DNA of 6,864 bases from Acidobacteriota bacterium (GCA_003222455.1 QHWF01000468.1:8019-14882); one strand, 5' to 3'; shown: positions 1 through 5,562, counted from the first letter of the stretch. Notes: generated by a model not told the origin, from the letters alone. Translations and numbers: made by a program.

Positions 1-1950
1 GAAGTTCGATTGCCGCACCACCGACCGATCGATCGAGCCGAAGAGCGCGTTGCTGGCATTGTTCTCGTACTGCCGCTCGTCGTAGACGACCTGGTTCAAC
101 ACATTGAACAGCTCGGCCCGGATCTGCAGCCGCGCGCGGCCAGCCAGGCTGGTCGTCTTCGCGAAGTTGAGATCGAACTGGTAGAACGGCGGACGCCGGA
201 TCTCGTCGTCGTGGAAGTTCACGGCGGTGCGCGTGTAGTTCGGCCGGATGATGAAGTTCGGCTCCGTGCAGCCCGCGGCTGCCGAGTAGCCGAGCATTGT
301 CACGACGCCCTGGTCGTTCATCTGGGCCACGCAGTTCTGCACGCCGCGGATCACCGGCGCGCCATAGTCGACGTCCTTGATTCGCGCGTCCTTGACGTAA
401 AGCACGTTCTGGGGAAGCCCCCACGGGCGGCCGCTGTTGAACAACCACATACCGGCCACCTCCCATCCTCCGGTGATGCCGTTGACCGCATGATTGGCGC
501 CTGCCAGGAACCGGCGTTCGCGCCCGAACGGCAATCGGTAGACGCCCGAGATCGTGACACGGTGCCGTCGATCGCTTTCATACCATGAGCGCTGCACGAA
601 CCTGTCCACATCGGTGATCGTGGGGTTGGTCGTCGTCGTCCCGCCGATCTGGTTGCCTCCGCCGTTCTCCTCGATCATCCTGGACCATGTGTAGTTGCCG
701 GCGATCGTGATGCCCGCGGACAGGCGTTTGTTTGCGAGCATCTGCAGCGAGTTGTACCAGATGCGGCCGTCATTCCGATCGAGCATCGTGATCCCGGTGA
801 ATTGTGGAAATGGCCGGCTCAACTCGTACCGCGACAGCATGGGGCTCGTGAACCGGGCGGTGCCCTCGAAACCCGGGACCTGGTAGAAGGGATTCGGCAG
901 CAGCTCGTTGCAGAACGAGACCCGCCCGCCCCTCGTCGGATCGCATTGATCGCGGAGCGAGGCCGGCGGCTGGTTGAAGCCGCCCCACCGGTTCTGCTCC
1001 TGCATCGTGCGGCTCCCAACGTAGGAGATCTCCACGGTCGTGCGCCCGGGCAGCTCGCGTTGGGTGCCGAGCGAGAATTGGTGAACGTACGGGTTCACGA
1101 AATCGAGATTCGAAAAGGACGGATCGCGGCCGAGGAAGGTCTCGAGACGCCGCGCCGATCCGGGAGCCGGCGTGATGCCCTGCGAAAACGGGTTCGAGAG
1201 CGGAAACGTCGACGTCCGATCGCCGTCGAGCGACGTAATGAGCGGCGTGGTGATGCCGAAGCCGTTCGAGTCCGAGATGCTGGTGACGTTGAGATAGTAG
1301 AGTCCGTATCCGCCGCGGACCACCGTCTTCTCGCCGAACAGGTACGCGAAGCCGGCGCGCGGCTGGACGTTGTTCTTGTCGAACCGGTATGGGTATCTCG
1401 GGTTGCCGTCGACGTTGACGAAGCCGAGCCCGCCTCTCACCTGATAGCCGGGGAACTGCTGCTGGTTGATCTTTGCGGATACCGGATTGATCGCCTGCGT
1501 ATCGAAGCCGTAATTGATCCGGTCCTGCTCCTCGAAGACCGGGGTGTTCAGGTCCCAGCGGAATCCAAGGTTCAGTGTCAGCCGGCCCGTCACCTTCCAG
1601 TCGTCCTGGACCCACGGCGCGTAGTAATTCCAGCGGAAGGTCGGGTAGAAGTTGTTGTCGATGGCCCCGCTGTTCGCGGCGCCGAGCAGGAACGACGCGA
1701 TCGAGTTGCCGCTGAGCGCATCGCCCTGATTGAACGTGCGCTGCGTGAAGCGGCGGTCGAAGCTGATCACGAGGAGATTGCCGTTGATCTCGCGCGTGTA
1801 CCACGTCATCCGCATGTCGAGGCCGCCGCGCACGTTGTGCTCACCCCTCACCCATGAGAAGTTCGGCTGCAGGCTGAATCCCGTCGTTGTCTCACTGTTG
1901 CGGCCGGCCCGTCCGATGGCCTGATAATCGGTGACGTTGATCCGGACGAT
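1..1950 (-). CDS. TonB-dependent receptor, Oar-like, C-terminal beta-barrel part (partial, downstream of a frame change)
   Basis: This is the C-terminal part of an outer-membrane TonB-dependent receptor of the Oar-like group. Such receptors import a ligand through a beta-barrel using TonB energy; the ligand cannot be told from sequence. From about 1950 to the left edge one minus-strand frame stays open for about 650 codons without a stop. It reads barrel sequence throughout: INVTDYQAIGRAGRNSE at the start, WNYYAPWVQDDWKVTGRLTL, RWDLNTPVFEEQDRINYGF, QPRAGFAYLFGEKTVVRGGY, and RAELFNVLNQVVYDERQY followed by SIDRSVVRQSNF at the edge. That last stretch normally lies just before the terminal aromatic beta-strand, so probably only 10-15 codons are cut off. 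The frame differs from that of the N-terminal half, and no plausible independent start exists at 1950. I read it as the second half of one broken gene rather than a separate gene. The long plus-strand frames opposite it are GC-rich shadows. Confidence 0.88.
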   Translation of the reverse strand, partial: MVRINVTDYQAIGRAGRNSETTTGFSLQPNFSWVRGEHNVRGGLDMRMTWYTREINGNLLVISFDRRFTQRTFNQGDALSGNSIASFLLGAANSGAIDNNFYPTFRWNYYAPWVQDDWKVTGRLTLNLGFRWDLNTPVFEEQDRINYGFDTQAINPVSAKINQQQFPGYQVRGGLGFVNVDGNPRYPYRFDKNNVQPRAGFAYLFGEKTVVRGGYGLYYLNVTSISDSNGFGITTPLITSLDGDRTSTFPLSNPFSQGITPAPGSARRLETFLGRDPSFSNLDFVNPYVHQFSLGTQRELPGRTTVEISYVGSRTMQEQNRWGGFNQPPASLRDQCDPTRGGRVSFCNELLPNPFYQVPGFEGTARFTSPMLSRYELSRPFPQFTGITMLDRNDGRIWYNSLQMLANKRLSAGITIAGNYTWSRMIEENGGGNQIGGTTTTNPTITDVDRFVQRSWYESDRRHRVTISGVYRLPFGRERRFLAGANHAVNGITGGWEVAGMWLFNSGRPWGLPQNVLYVKDARIKDVDYGAPVIRGVQNCVAQMNDQGVVTMLGYSAAAGCTEPNFIIRPNYTRTAVNFHDDEIRRPPFYQFDLNFAKTTSLAGRARLQIRAELFNVLNQVVYDERQYENNASNALFGSIDRSVVRQSNF

Positions 1951-3497
1951 GGAAATCCCAGGTCGGCGGGGTTGAAGGCGAGCCCCGGATCGGAACGCGA
2001 GAGCTCCAGGTATTGATTGAGGCCGGCACGCACGTTCAAGACCAGCGACGAGCTCGCGGTGCGAACCCAGTCGGCGACGCCACTGTAGTTAACGCGTTCG
2101 AGCGGCAGCTGGCCATCCTGCGCCGATCCCTCGGTAATCCCATTCGTGAAGCGCCGCTCGGTGCGCTTGTTGTAGCCGTAGCGGACGAACATCTTCGTCC
2201 TGTCGCTGACGTTCTGATCGACCTTCGTCGCGATGTTGCGGAACGTATCGAACGCGAGGTTCGGCGCGAACACGAAATTGTTGCGCCAGGGGTCGGCGCC
2301 GGCGGGCGCCGTGGTGTTGGGCCGCAGGAAGTACTGCGTGAGCTTTCGCGCCATCGGGTCGATGCGGTTCGGCGGAATGACGTTTCCCGGGAACGGATCG
2401 CGCACCCACTGGCCGCTGCCGTCCACGCGTCCTGTCGCCGGGTCGTAGATGGTGATGAGCCGTCCCTGCGCATCGCGCAGATTGCTGAAGTCGCCGCGCA
2501 GCTGTGCCTCGTCCGGGACCGTGTAGGTGGCGGGGTTCGGCGTGGCCTCTTTGTATCCTTCGTAATTGACCATGAAGAACGTCTTGTTCCGGCCTTTGTA
2601 CAGCCCCGGGATCTCGATCGGGCCGTCGAGCACGAACCCGTACTGATCGAGCTTGTGATCCGGCTTCTCGCGGTCGTTGACCTTGAAGAAGTACTCGTTC
2701 GAATCGAGCGCCTTGCGCCGGGCGAACTCGTAGACGCTGCCGTGAAGCGTGTTCGTGCCGGACTTCAGCGACACGTTGATGACGCCGCCAGAGGTCCGTC
2801 CGTACTGCGCGTCGTAGCTGTTGGTGACGATCTTGAATTCCTGCACTGAGTCGACCGGAGGCACGTACGCGATGTTGTTACCGCCCTGAATCGAGTTGTT
2901 GGGAGCGCCGTCGAGCAGGAATTCGTTGTTGCGGTTCTGGCCGCCGTTGATCGACCAGTCGGCAATGGCGCCGTTGTCGAAGGGACGCTGGTAAATGGCG
3001 GGGCCGTTGTAGGTAATTCCGGGCGCCAGGTACGACAGCATGAACGGATTGCGCGCGTTGAGCGGCAACTCCGTCACCCGTTCGTTGTCGATGAGCAGGC
3101 CGCGATCGGCCTTGGCCGTTTCGAGCACCGGCGACTGCGCGGTCACCAGCACGTCCTCGATCAGCGTGCCGACCTGCAGCTGAAAATTGACGGCGGAAGT
3201 CTGGCCGACCTCGAGCCGCACGTCCGGCTGCGTGATTTTCCGGAAGCCCGAGAGCTCGGCTGAGACCGCATAGACGCCGGGCCGGAGGAACGGGATCGTG
3301 TAGACGCCTTCAGTGGTTGTCACGCCGACCGCGGCTTCGCCAGTCTGCGTGTTGGCCGCCGTCACGGTGACGCCTGGTGCGACCAGCCCGTTTGGATCCG
3401 TCACACGTCCGGTGACCGTGGCCCGAAATTCCTGGGCCGACCGACCCCAATCCACGAGACGATCGGGTGGCTCGAACTCCGCATGCGCATCCTCCAT
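1848..3497 (-). CDS. TonB-dependent receptor, Oar-like, N-terminal part (carboxypeptidase-regulatory-like and plug domains; frame broken near 1950)
   Basis: This is the N-terminal part of the same receptor. Counting from the in-frame ATG at 3497, residues about 25-105 form a carboxypeptidase-regulatory-like (CarboxypepD_reg) beta-sandwich: ATVTGRVTDPNGLVAPGVTV, EGVYTIPFLRPGVYAVSAEL. Residues about 108-230 form the plug: VTELPLNARNPFMLSYLAPG, INGGQNRNNEFLLDGAPNN, VPPVDSVQEFKIVTNSYDAQ, YGRTSGGVINVSLKSGTN. Barrel strands follow from KTFFMVNYEGYKEATPNPAT onward. The authentic reading ends at about residue 516 (DLGFPSS, near 1950). The last 33 residues to the stop at 1848 are off-frame, and the true continuation is in another frame. 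The in-frame start is unsatisfactory: TTG at 3518 or ATG at 3497 both lack a ribosome-binding site and give no signal peptide, although AQEFRATVTG is where a mature receptor of this kind normally begins after cleavage. A good Shine-Dalgarno and signal-peptide-like start lie in another frame at 3484. The gene is probably a pseudogene or carries assembly errors. Confidence 0.88.
   Translation of the reverse strand: MEDAHAEFEPPDRLVDWGRSAQEFRATVTGRVTDPNGLVAPGVTVTAANTQTGEAAVGVTTTEGVYTIPFLRPGVYAVSAELSGFRKITQPDVRLEVGQTSAVNFQLQVGTLIEDVLVTAQSPVLETAKADRGLLIDNERVTELPLNARNPFMLSYLAPGITYNGPAIYQRPFDNGAIADWSINGGQNRNNEFLLDGAPNNSIQGGNNIAYVPPVDSVQEFKIVTNSYDAQYGRTSGGVINVSLKSGTNTLHGSVYEFARRKALDSNEYFFKVNDREKPDHKLDQYGFVLDGPIEIPGLYKGRNKTFFMVNYEGYKEATPNPATYTVPDEAQLRGDFSNLRDAQGRLITIYDPATGRVDGSGQWVRDPFPGNVIPPNRIDPMARKLTQYFLRPNTTAPAGADPWRNNFVFAPNLAFDTFRNIATKVDQNVSDRTKMFVRYGYNKRTERRFTNGITEGSAQDGQLPLERVNYSGVADWVRTASSSLVLNVRAGLNQYLELSRSDPGLAFNPADLGFPSSGSTSPIIRPSDGPAATVRQRRDSACSRTSHG
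3482..3495 (-). promoter_or_regulatory. Shine-Dalgarno GGAGG with ATG 6 nt downstream: likely native start of the receptor, out of frame with its body
   Basis: On the minus strand GGAGG occupies 3495-3491 and an ATG follows at 3484-3482 with ideal 6-nt spacing. The frame from this ATG reads MRSSSHPIVSWIGVG, a basic N-terminus followed by a short hydrophobic run, as expected for a signal peptide. It is not the frame of the receptor body: it would need the loss of 3n+1 bases restored before SAQEFRATVTG. The alternative ATG at 3497 is in frame but overlaps the Shine-Dalgarno itself and has none upstream. I infer that 3484 was the original start. Confidence 0.5.
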
Positions 3498-3529
3498 CGC
3501 AACTTGCAAGACAAACAAAAAACGCGGGC

Positions 3530-3558
3530 ACTTTACCGGTAAAGCCTCGCGTTGTCCA
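3530..3558 (-). promoter_or_regulatory. Putative sigma70-type promoter of the receptor gene
   Basis: On the minus strand TGGACA (3558-3553, 5 of 6 to the -35 consensus) is followed after exactly 17 bp by TAAAGT (3535-3530, 4 of 6 to the -10 consensus). Initiation would fall near 3523, giving a leader of about 40 nt before the ATG at 3484. Both hexamers lie inside perfect dyads, which suggests regulated expression. This is found by eye only; consensus use in this phylum is assumed. Confidence 0.4.
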
Positions 3559-3580
3559 CAACGCGATCCGAAGTGGATCG
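3531..3580. promoter_or_regulatory. Cluster of three perfect dyads over the receptor promoter (operator-like)
   Basis: Three inverted repeats lie side by side. CTTTACCGGTAAAG (3531-3544) is a perfect 14-bp palindrome over the putative -10. CGCGTTGTCCACAACGCG (3548-3565) has 8-bp arms and a 2-nt centre and covers the putative -35. CGATCC-GAAGT-GGATCG (3564-3580) has 6-bp arms just upstream. Position and perfection suggest binding sites for dimeric regulators, but no known operator consensus was recognised. Confidence 0.45.
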
Positions 3581-3660
3581 TGCCGCTACGGAGCAGGGCG
3601 GACAGATTCGCGGTCGGTGTGCCTCTTTTTTGGTCCTCGCCGTCGCTGCAGCCACGACGA

Positions 3661-3778
3661 TCAACGCAGAACTCGCGGAACCCGCAGAGAAAACGGGTTT
3701 TTTCTGCGAGTTCTGCAGTTTCTGCGTTGAATGTCGTGCCGCGTGGCGACGTCAGTTACTCAGACACGCTCCGAGCCT
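3661..3778 (+). repeat. Dispersed nested-hairpin repeat, copy 1
   Basis: This intergenic element has two parts. Positions 3661-3730 are a nested quasi-palindrome: outer arms TCAACGCAGA (3661-3670) and TCTGCGTTGA (3721-3730); middle arms GCAGAACTCGC (3666-3676) and GCGAGTTCTGC (3706-3716); inner arms CGCAGAGAAAAC (3683-3694) and GTTTTTTCTGCG (3697-3708), with a single G-U-compatible mismatch. It is followed by a tail CAGTTACTCAGACACGCT (3753-3770). A diverged copy with the same tail lies inverted at 6446-6570. Translations of the hairpin, such as AELAEPAEK or FCEFCSFCVE, are by-products and not proteins. It fills most of the gap between the receptor and the creatininase remnant and stops 6 bp before the latter's end. 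Confidence 0.75.
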
Positions 3779-3783
3779 CCGGT

Positions 3784-4226
3784 TCACTGTCTCGTGGACG
3801 GGTTGGATGCAAACGCCTTCTTGATCGCTTCGACCGTCACTTCATGTGCTGGGTCGGTGGATCGATGTCGCCTTCGGGGACGAAGGGAACGACGGGCGCG
3901 CAGAGCGCGTTGCCGAGCTTTTTCGCAATCGCGGGACAGGTGGCCTGCAGCACGTAATTGTGCTTGCCGGCGGCGAGGTACGGCCCGTTCTGTTCCACGC
4001 CGCCGGTTGGCACGATGATGGTGGTCTTCCCGGCCTTCATCAGGTCGCGGACTTCCATCCAGGTCAACTCTTCGAGCCAGACCGAGTCGCGGATGTCGAT
4101 GGGTCGCGGCGCATTCAGGTCGGGCATGACCTGATTCGGCGGCTGTTGTGTTTGCGCGTGGGAGACTGCCGCAGCAACGATCGTGAGGGCGAACGTCGAG
4201 ACTTGAACGAGCCGGCAAACGCGCAT
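3784..4226 (-). pseudogene. Exported creatininase-family amidohydrolase, internally deleted
   Basis: The gene starts at ATG 4226 with GGGAGG 6 nt upstream. Residues 1-24 are a signal peptide (LVQVSTFALTIVAAAVSHA, cleavage before QTQQ), so the product was exported. Residues about 50-129 are the N-terminal half of a creatininase-like fold: LEELTWMEVRDLMKAGKTTI, VPTGGVEQNGPYLAAGKHN, VPFVPEGDIDPPTQHMK. Then a TGA stop occurs at 3837-3839. Family members usually run to roughly 250-300 residues, continuing after HMK with YPGTIS-like sequence. Immediately past the stop, in another frame, VTVEAIKKAFASNPSTRQ runs to a TGA at 3784, which looks like the family's own C-terminal helix. I therefore infer an internal deletion of roughly 150 codons with a frame change, removing the remaining active-site residues. 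E78 is kept as a metal-ligand candidate, while the usual following His and Asp positions are N80 and H89. The product is probably inactive, unless the deletion is an assembly error. Confidence 0.72.
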
Positions 4227-4229
4227 AAC

Positions 4230-4248
4230 GAGCCTCCCTTGGAGGCTC
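4230..4248 (-). promoter_or_regulatory. Hairpin enclosing the Shine-Dalgarno of the creatininase gene
   Basis: GAGCCTCC-CTT-GGAGGCTC is a perfect 8-bp inverted repeat with a 3-nt loop. On the minus-strand transcript its 3' arm contains the GGGAGG that serves as the ribosome-binding site for ATG 4226, so the folded form would hide it. It has no U-tract, so it is not a classical terminator. Confidence 0.45.
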
Positions 4249-4256
4249 AGGATAAG

Positions 4257-4274
4257 CGAACGCCGGCCCGTTCG
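4257..4274. promoter_or_regulatory. Dyad between the small zinc-knuckle gene and the creatininase gene
   Basis: CGAACG-CCGGCC-CGTTCG has perfect 6-bp arms and a self-complementary centre. It lies in the 72-bp gap after the stop of the small gene (4299) and upstream of the Shine-Dalgarno hairpin. It could be an operator or an RNA hairpin; nothing decides between them. Confidence 0.25.
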
Positions 4275-4298
4275 GCCAGTGTCCCGTACGTAACGTAA

Positions 4299-4487
4299 CT
4301 AGTTATCGGTGAGCGCAGCGCCCACCGGGCTCGGGGCGCCTGAGGCTCTGAGCTTCATCTCGATTTCGCCGCGGCGAATCGAACACCATTCTTTGTGCTC
4401 GGCAATGGGCATGCCACATTCCACACACACCCGGATTCGCTGCTTCGGTGGTTCGCTTTTTCCCAACAAACGCTTCCACAGTGACAT
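4299..4487 (-). CDS. Small CCHC zinc-knuckle-like protein, 62 aa, function unknown
   Basis: A 62-residue protein from ATG 4487, preceded by GGAGG 4 nt upstream, ending at TAG 4299. An upstream start in the same frame (MALIGGG) lacks this ribosome-binding site. The N-terminus MSLWKRLLGK is basic and amphipathic. Residues 20-35 read VCVECGMPIAEHKEWC and supply C21, C24, H31 and C35, a CX2CX6HX3C spacing able to bind one zinc ion. The C-terminal part is charged and then low in complexity. I do not recognise a named family; it resembles short zinc-ribbon hypothetical proteins. It sits on the same strand as the creatininase remnant, 72 bp upstream of it, but dyads in the gap make a simple operon uncertain. 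It is probably cytoplasmic, since no signal peptide is visible. Confidence 0.6.
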   Translation of the reverse strand: MSLWKRLLGKSEPPKQRIRVCVECGMPIAEHKEWCSIRRGEIEMKLRASGAPSPVGAALTDN

Positions 4488-4583
4488 GCCGCCTCCGATC
4501 AAGGCCAATGATTCTGAATACGTTAGACGTGCGCGCCCGGTTCCCGGTTGACACGAACCACGGTAAAGAAGGTCGGTAGTCGA

Positions 4584-4614
4584 GGCAGCCCTGAAGGGCT
4601 GCGCTACGTGATTT
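4584..4614 (+). repeat. GGCAGCCCT...GCGCTACGT intergenic repeat, copy A
   Basis: GGCAGCCCTGAAGGGCTGCG followed by CTACGTGATTT. The first part is a short hairpin (CAGCCCT and AGGGCTG). An inverted copy with an extra internal CCCT/AAAGGG unit lies at 5332-5375, on the other side of the PEBP gene. The copy is 31 bp downstream of the PEBP stop codon. The rest of the 4488-4645 gap shows nothing recognisable. Confidence 0.65.
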
Positions 4615-4645
4615 CTCCCTCGAGGCCGTCAAAAGCTAATCGAAC

Positions 4646-5293
4646 TCAACCTGGCCGCTTGAACAATCCAACACAAACGGCCTTGCCGCGGACGTGGCCA
4701 CTCATCGCGGCGAGCACGGCCGCACGAGTCTGGGGTGGTGAGGCGCCAACGGCCGGCAGGTCGAGCATCACGTCCAACGCGAACAGCTCGAACACGTAAT
4801 GGTGCGGCGGCCCCGCCGCGGCCGCGCCGGGGCCGCGATAGCTGGGACCGGTGGCGCTGATCTGCCGCGTCCCGTCCGGCAGCTGCGGCACGGTCGGGAC
4901 ATGTTCCGGCAGGCTGGTCGTATTTCCCGGAATATTCCACAGCAGCCAGTGGAGGAGATCGTCGGTGCCGTTTCCCACGGCGGCGTCGAGATCGTGCGCC
5001 ATCAGGACAAAGCTGACAACGCCATCGGGCACATGGCTCCATGTCAGCGGCGGAGACACCTCCTCGCCCGCTTGTGTGTACTTGACCGGGATGTGACTGC
5101 CATCGGTCCAGGCGCTCGTCGTGAGCGTCATCACCGGGATTGCGCCGCGTCCGCGTCCGCCTCCGCGCTGACCGCCAGGCGCAGTGGTTGGCGGCGGGGT
5201 CCCTCGCTGCGGAGATGGTGACGGCGGCTGCGCGGCGTCGACAGACGCGAGGTACGTCAACGCCAGGATTAGACCGAATCCCACGATTCGCAT
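4646..5293 (-). CDS. Exported YbhB/YbcL-type PEBP (Raf kinase inhibitor-like) protein
   Basis: A 215-residue protein from ATG 5293, with GAGAG 6 nt upstream; a TTG at 5308 would only add five polar residues. Residues 1-20 are a signal peptide (MRIVGFGLILALTYLASVDA), so it should be periplasmic or secreted. Residues about 22-50 are a Pro-rich then Gly/Arg-rich linker (QRGGGRGRGA). From about residue 53 it is a phosphatidylethanolamine-binding-protein fold: MTLTTSAWTDGSHIPVKYTQ, VSPPLTWSHVPDGVVSFVLM, HWLLWNIPG, and GPPHHYVFELFALD near the end. Bacterial YbhB-like proteins are about 160 residues, which matches the domain without leader and linker. The usual DPDAP ligand-pocket motif is DLDAA here, with the prolines lost, while the HW pair is kept. 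Bacterial members have no settled function; a ligand-binding or inhibitory role is the family expectation. The gene stands alone between inverted repeat copies. Confidence 0.87.
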   Translation of the reverse strand: MRIVGFGLILALTYLASVDAAQPPSPSPQRGTPPPTTAPGGQRGGGRGRGAIPVMTLTTSAWTDGSHIPVKYTQAGEEVSPPLTWSHVPDGVVSFVLMAHDLDAAVGNGTDDLLHWLLWNIPGNTTSLPEHVPTVPQLPDGTRQISATGPSYRGPGAAAAGPPHHYVFELFALDVMLDLPAVGASPPQTRAAVLAAMSGHVRGKAVCVGLFKRPG

Positions 5294-5331
5294 CGCGTGC
5301 TCTCTCAACGGCAGGCCTGAAGGGCCTGTGA

Positions 5332-5375
5332 AAAATCATACGTAGCGCAGCCCTTTAGGGCCCTTTAGGGCTGCC
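5332..5375 (-). repeat. GGCAGCCCT...GCGCTACGT intergenic repeat, copy B
   Basis: Read on the minus strand this is GGCAGCCCTAAAGGGCCCTA then AAGGGCTGCGCTACGTATGATTTTT, the inverted counterpart of 4584-4614. It contains a tandem duplication of a 10-mer (CCCTTTAGGG twice on the plus strand, 5351-5370). Its right end supplies a TATGAT (5340-5335), a possible -10 about 42 nt before the PEBP start, but no convincing -35 is present. Next to it, 5313-5327 carries the imperfect palindrome AGGCCTGAAGGGCCT. Confidence 0.65.
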
Positions 5376-5398
5376 CCGGCGGCCGTGATGCAGGCCTG

Positions 5399-5560
5399 CC
5401 GCCTCCGCGCTTCGCGCTACGGCGTGCCACGCCGAAGCGAAGCGAAGGCGGAAGGCCTGCGCTACGAGAGGCCGCCGGCCGATTTTTTCACAAGGCCCGA
5501 AGGCCTGCGCTACGAGTCGCCGGCAATCGATTTCTGAGCAGACCGAAGGCCTGCCCGCAG
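5399..5560. repeat. Palindrome plus 46-48-bp tandem repeat cluster
   Basis: Positions 5399-5453 form a long imperfect hairpin centred on CGGCGTG-C-CACGCCG (5420-5434). The sequence GAAGGCCTGCGCTACGAG then occurs at 5451 and 5499, with a truncated third start (GAAGGCCTGC) at 5545, giving periods of 48 and 46 bp. The inter-unit DNA is also partly conserved (GCCGGC...CGATTT). The minus-strand translation of these units gives the peptide LVAQAF twice, a repeat by-product and not a gene. The cluster ends 2 bp before the DUF1028 stop codon and fills most of the 269-bp gap between the two genes. Confidence 0.7.
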
Positions 5561-5562
5561 CC

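Noticed and set aside
770..1804. Minus-strand open frame of 344 codons in the receptor region
   Set aside because: It overlaps the receptor in the wrong frame and reads Arg/Pro-rich nonsense, while the neighbouring frame gives continuous TonB-receptor sequence.
802..1857. Long plus-strand open frame (351 codons) opposite the receptor
   Set aside because: It is antisense to clear beta-barrel coding sequence, rich in Arg, Val and Ala, has no recognisable motif, and is the usual GC-rich shadow.
2013..2849. Plus-strand open frame of 278 codons
   Set aside because: Antisense shadow of the receptor plug and early barrel; no ribosome-binding site or domain.
3679..3703. Terminator AACCCG...CGGGTT followed by Ts
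   Set aside because: It points along the plus strand with no plus-strand gene before it, and is better explained as the core of the dispersed hairpin repeat.
3552..3824. Cys-rich small protein (FCEFCSFCVE)
   Set aside because: The cysteines come from translating the CTGCG-type hairpin repeat, and the second repeat copy does not keep the frame.
4584..5375. Transposon with the PEBP gene as cargo
   Set aside because: No transposase, and target-site duplication was not seen; kept only as an observation of inverted flanking repeats.
5471..5489. Rho-independent terminator (GC hairpin then six Ts)
   Set aside because: The T-run is on the plus strand, where no gene lies upstream, and it is part of a repeat unit.
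5451..5560. CRISPR-like array
   Set aside because: Only two full units, spacers themselves partly conserved, and no cas genes.
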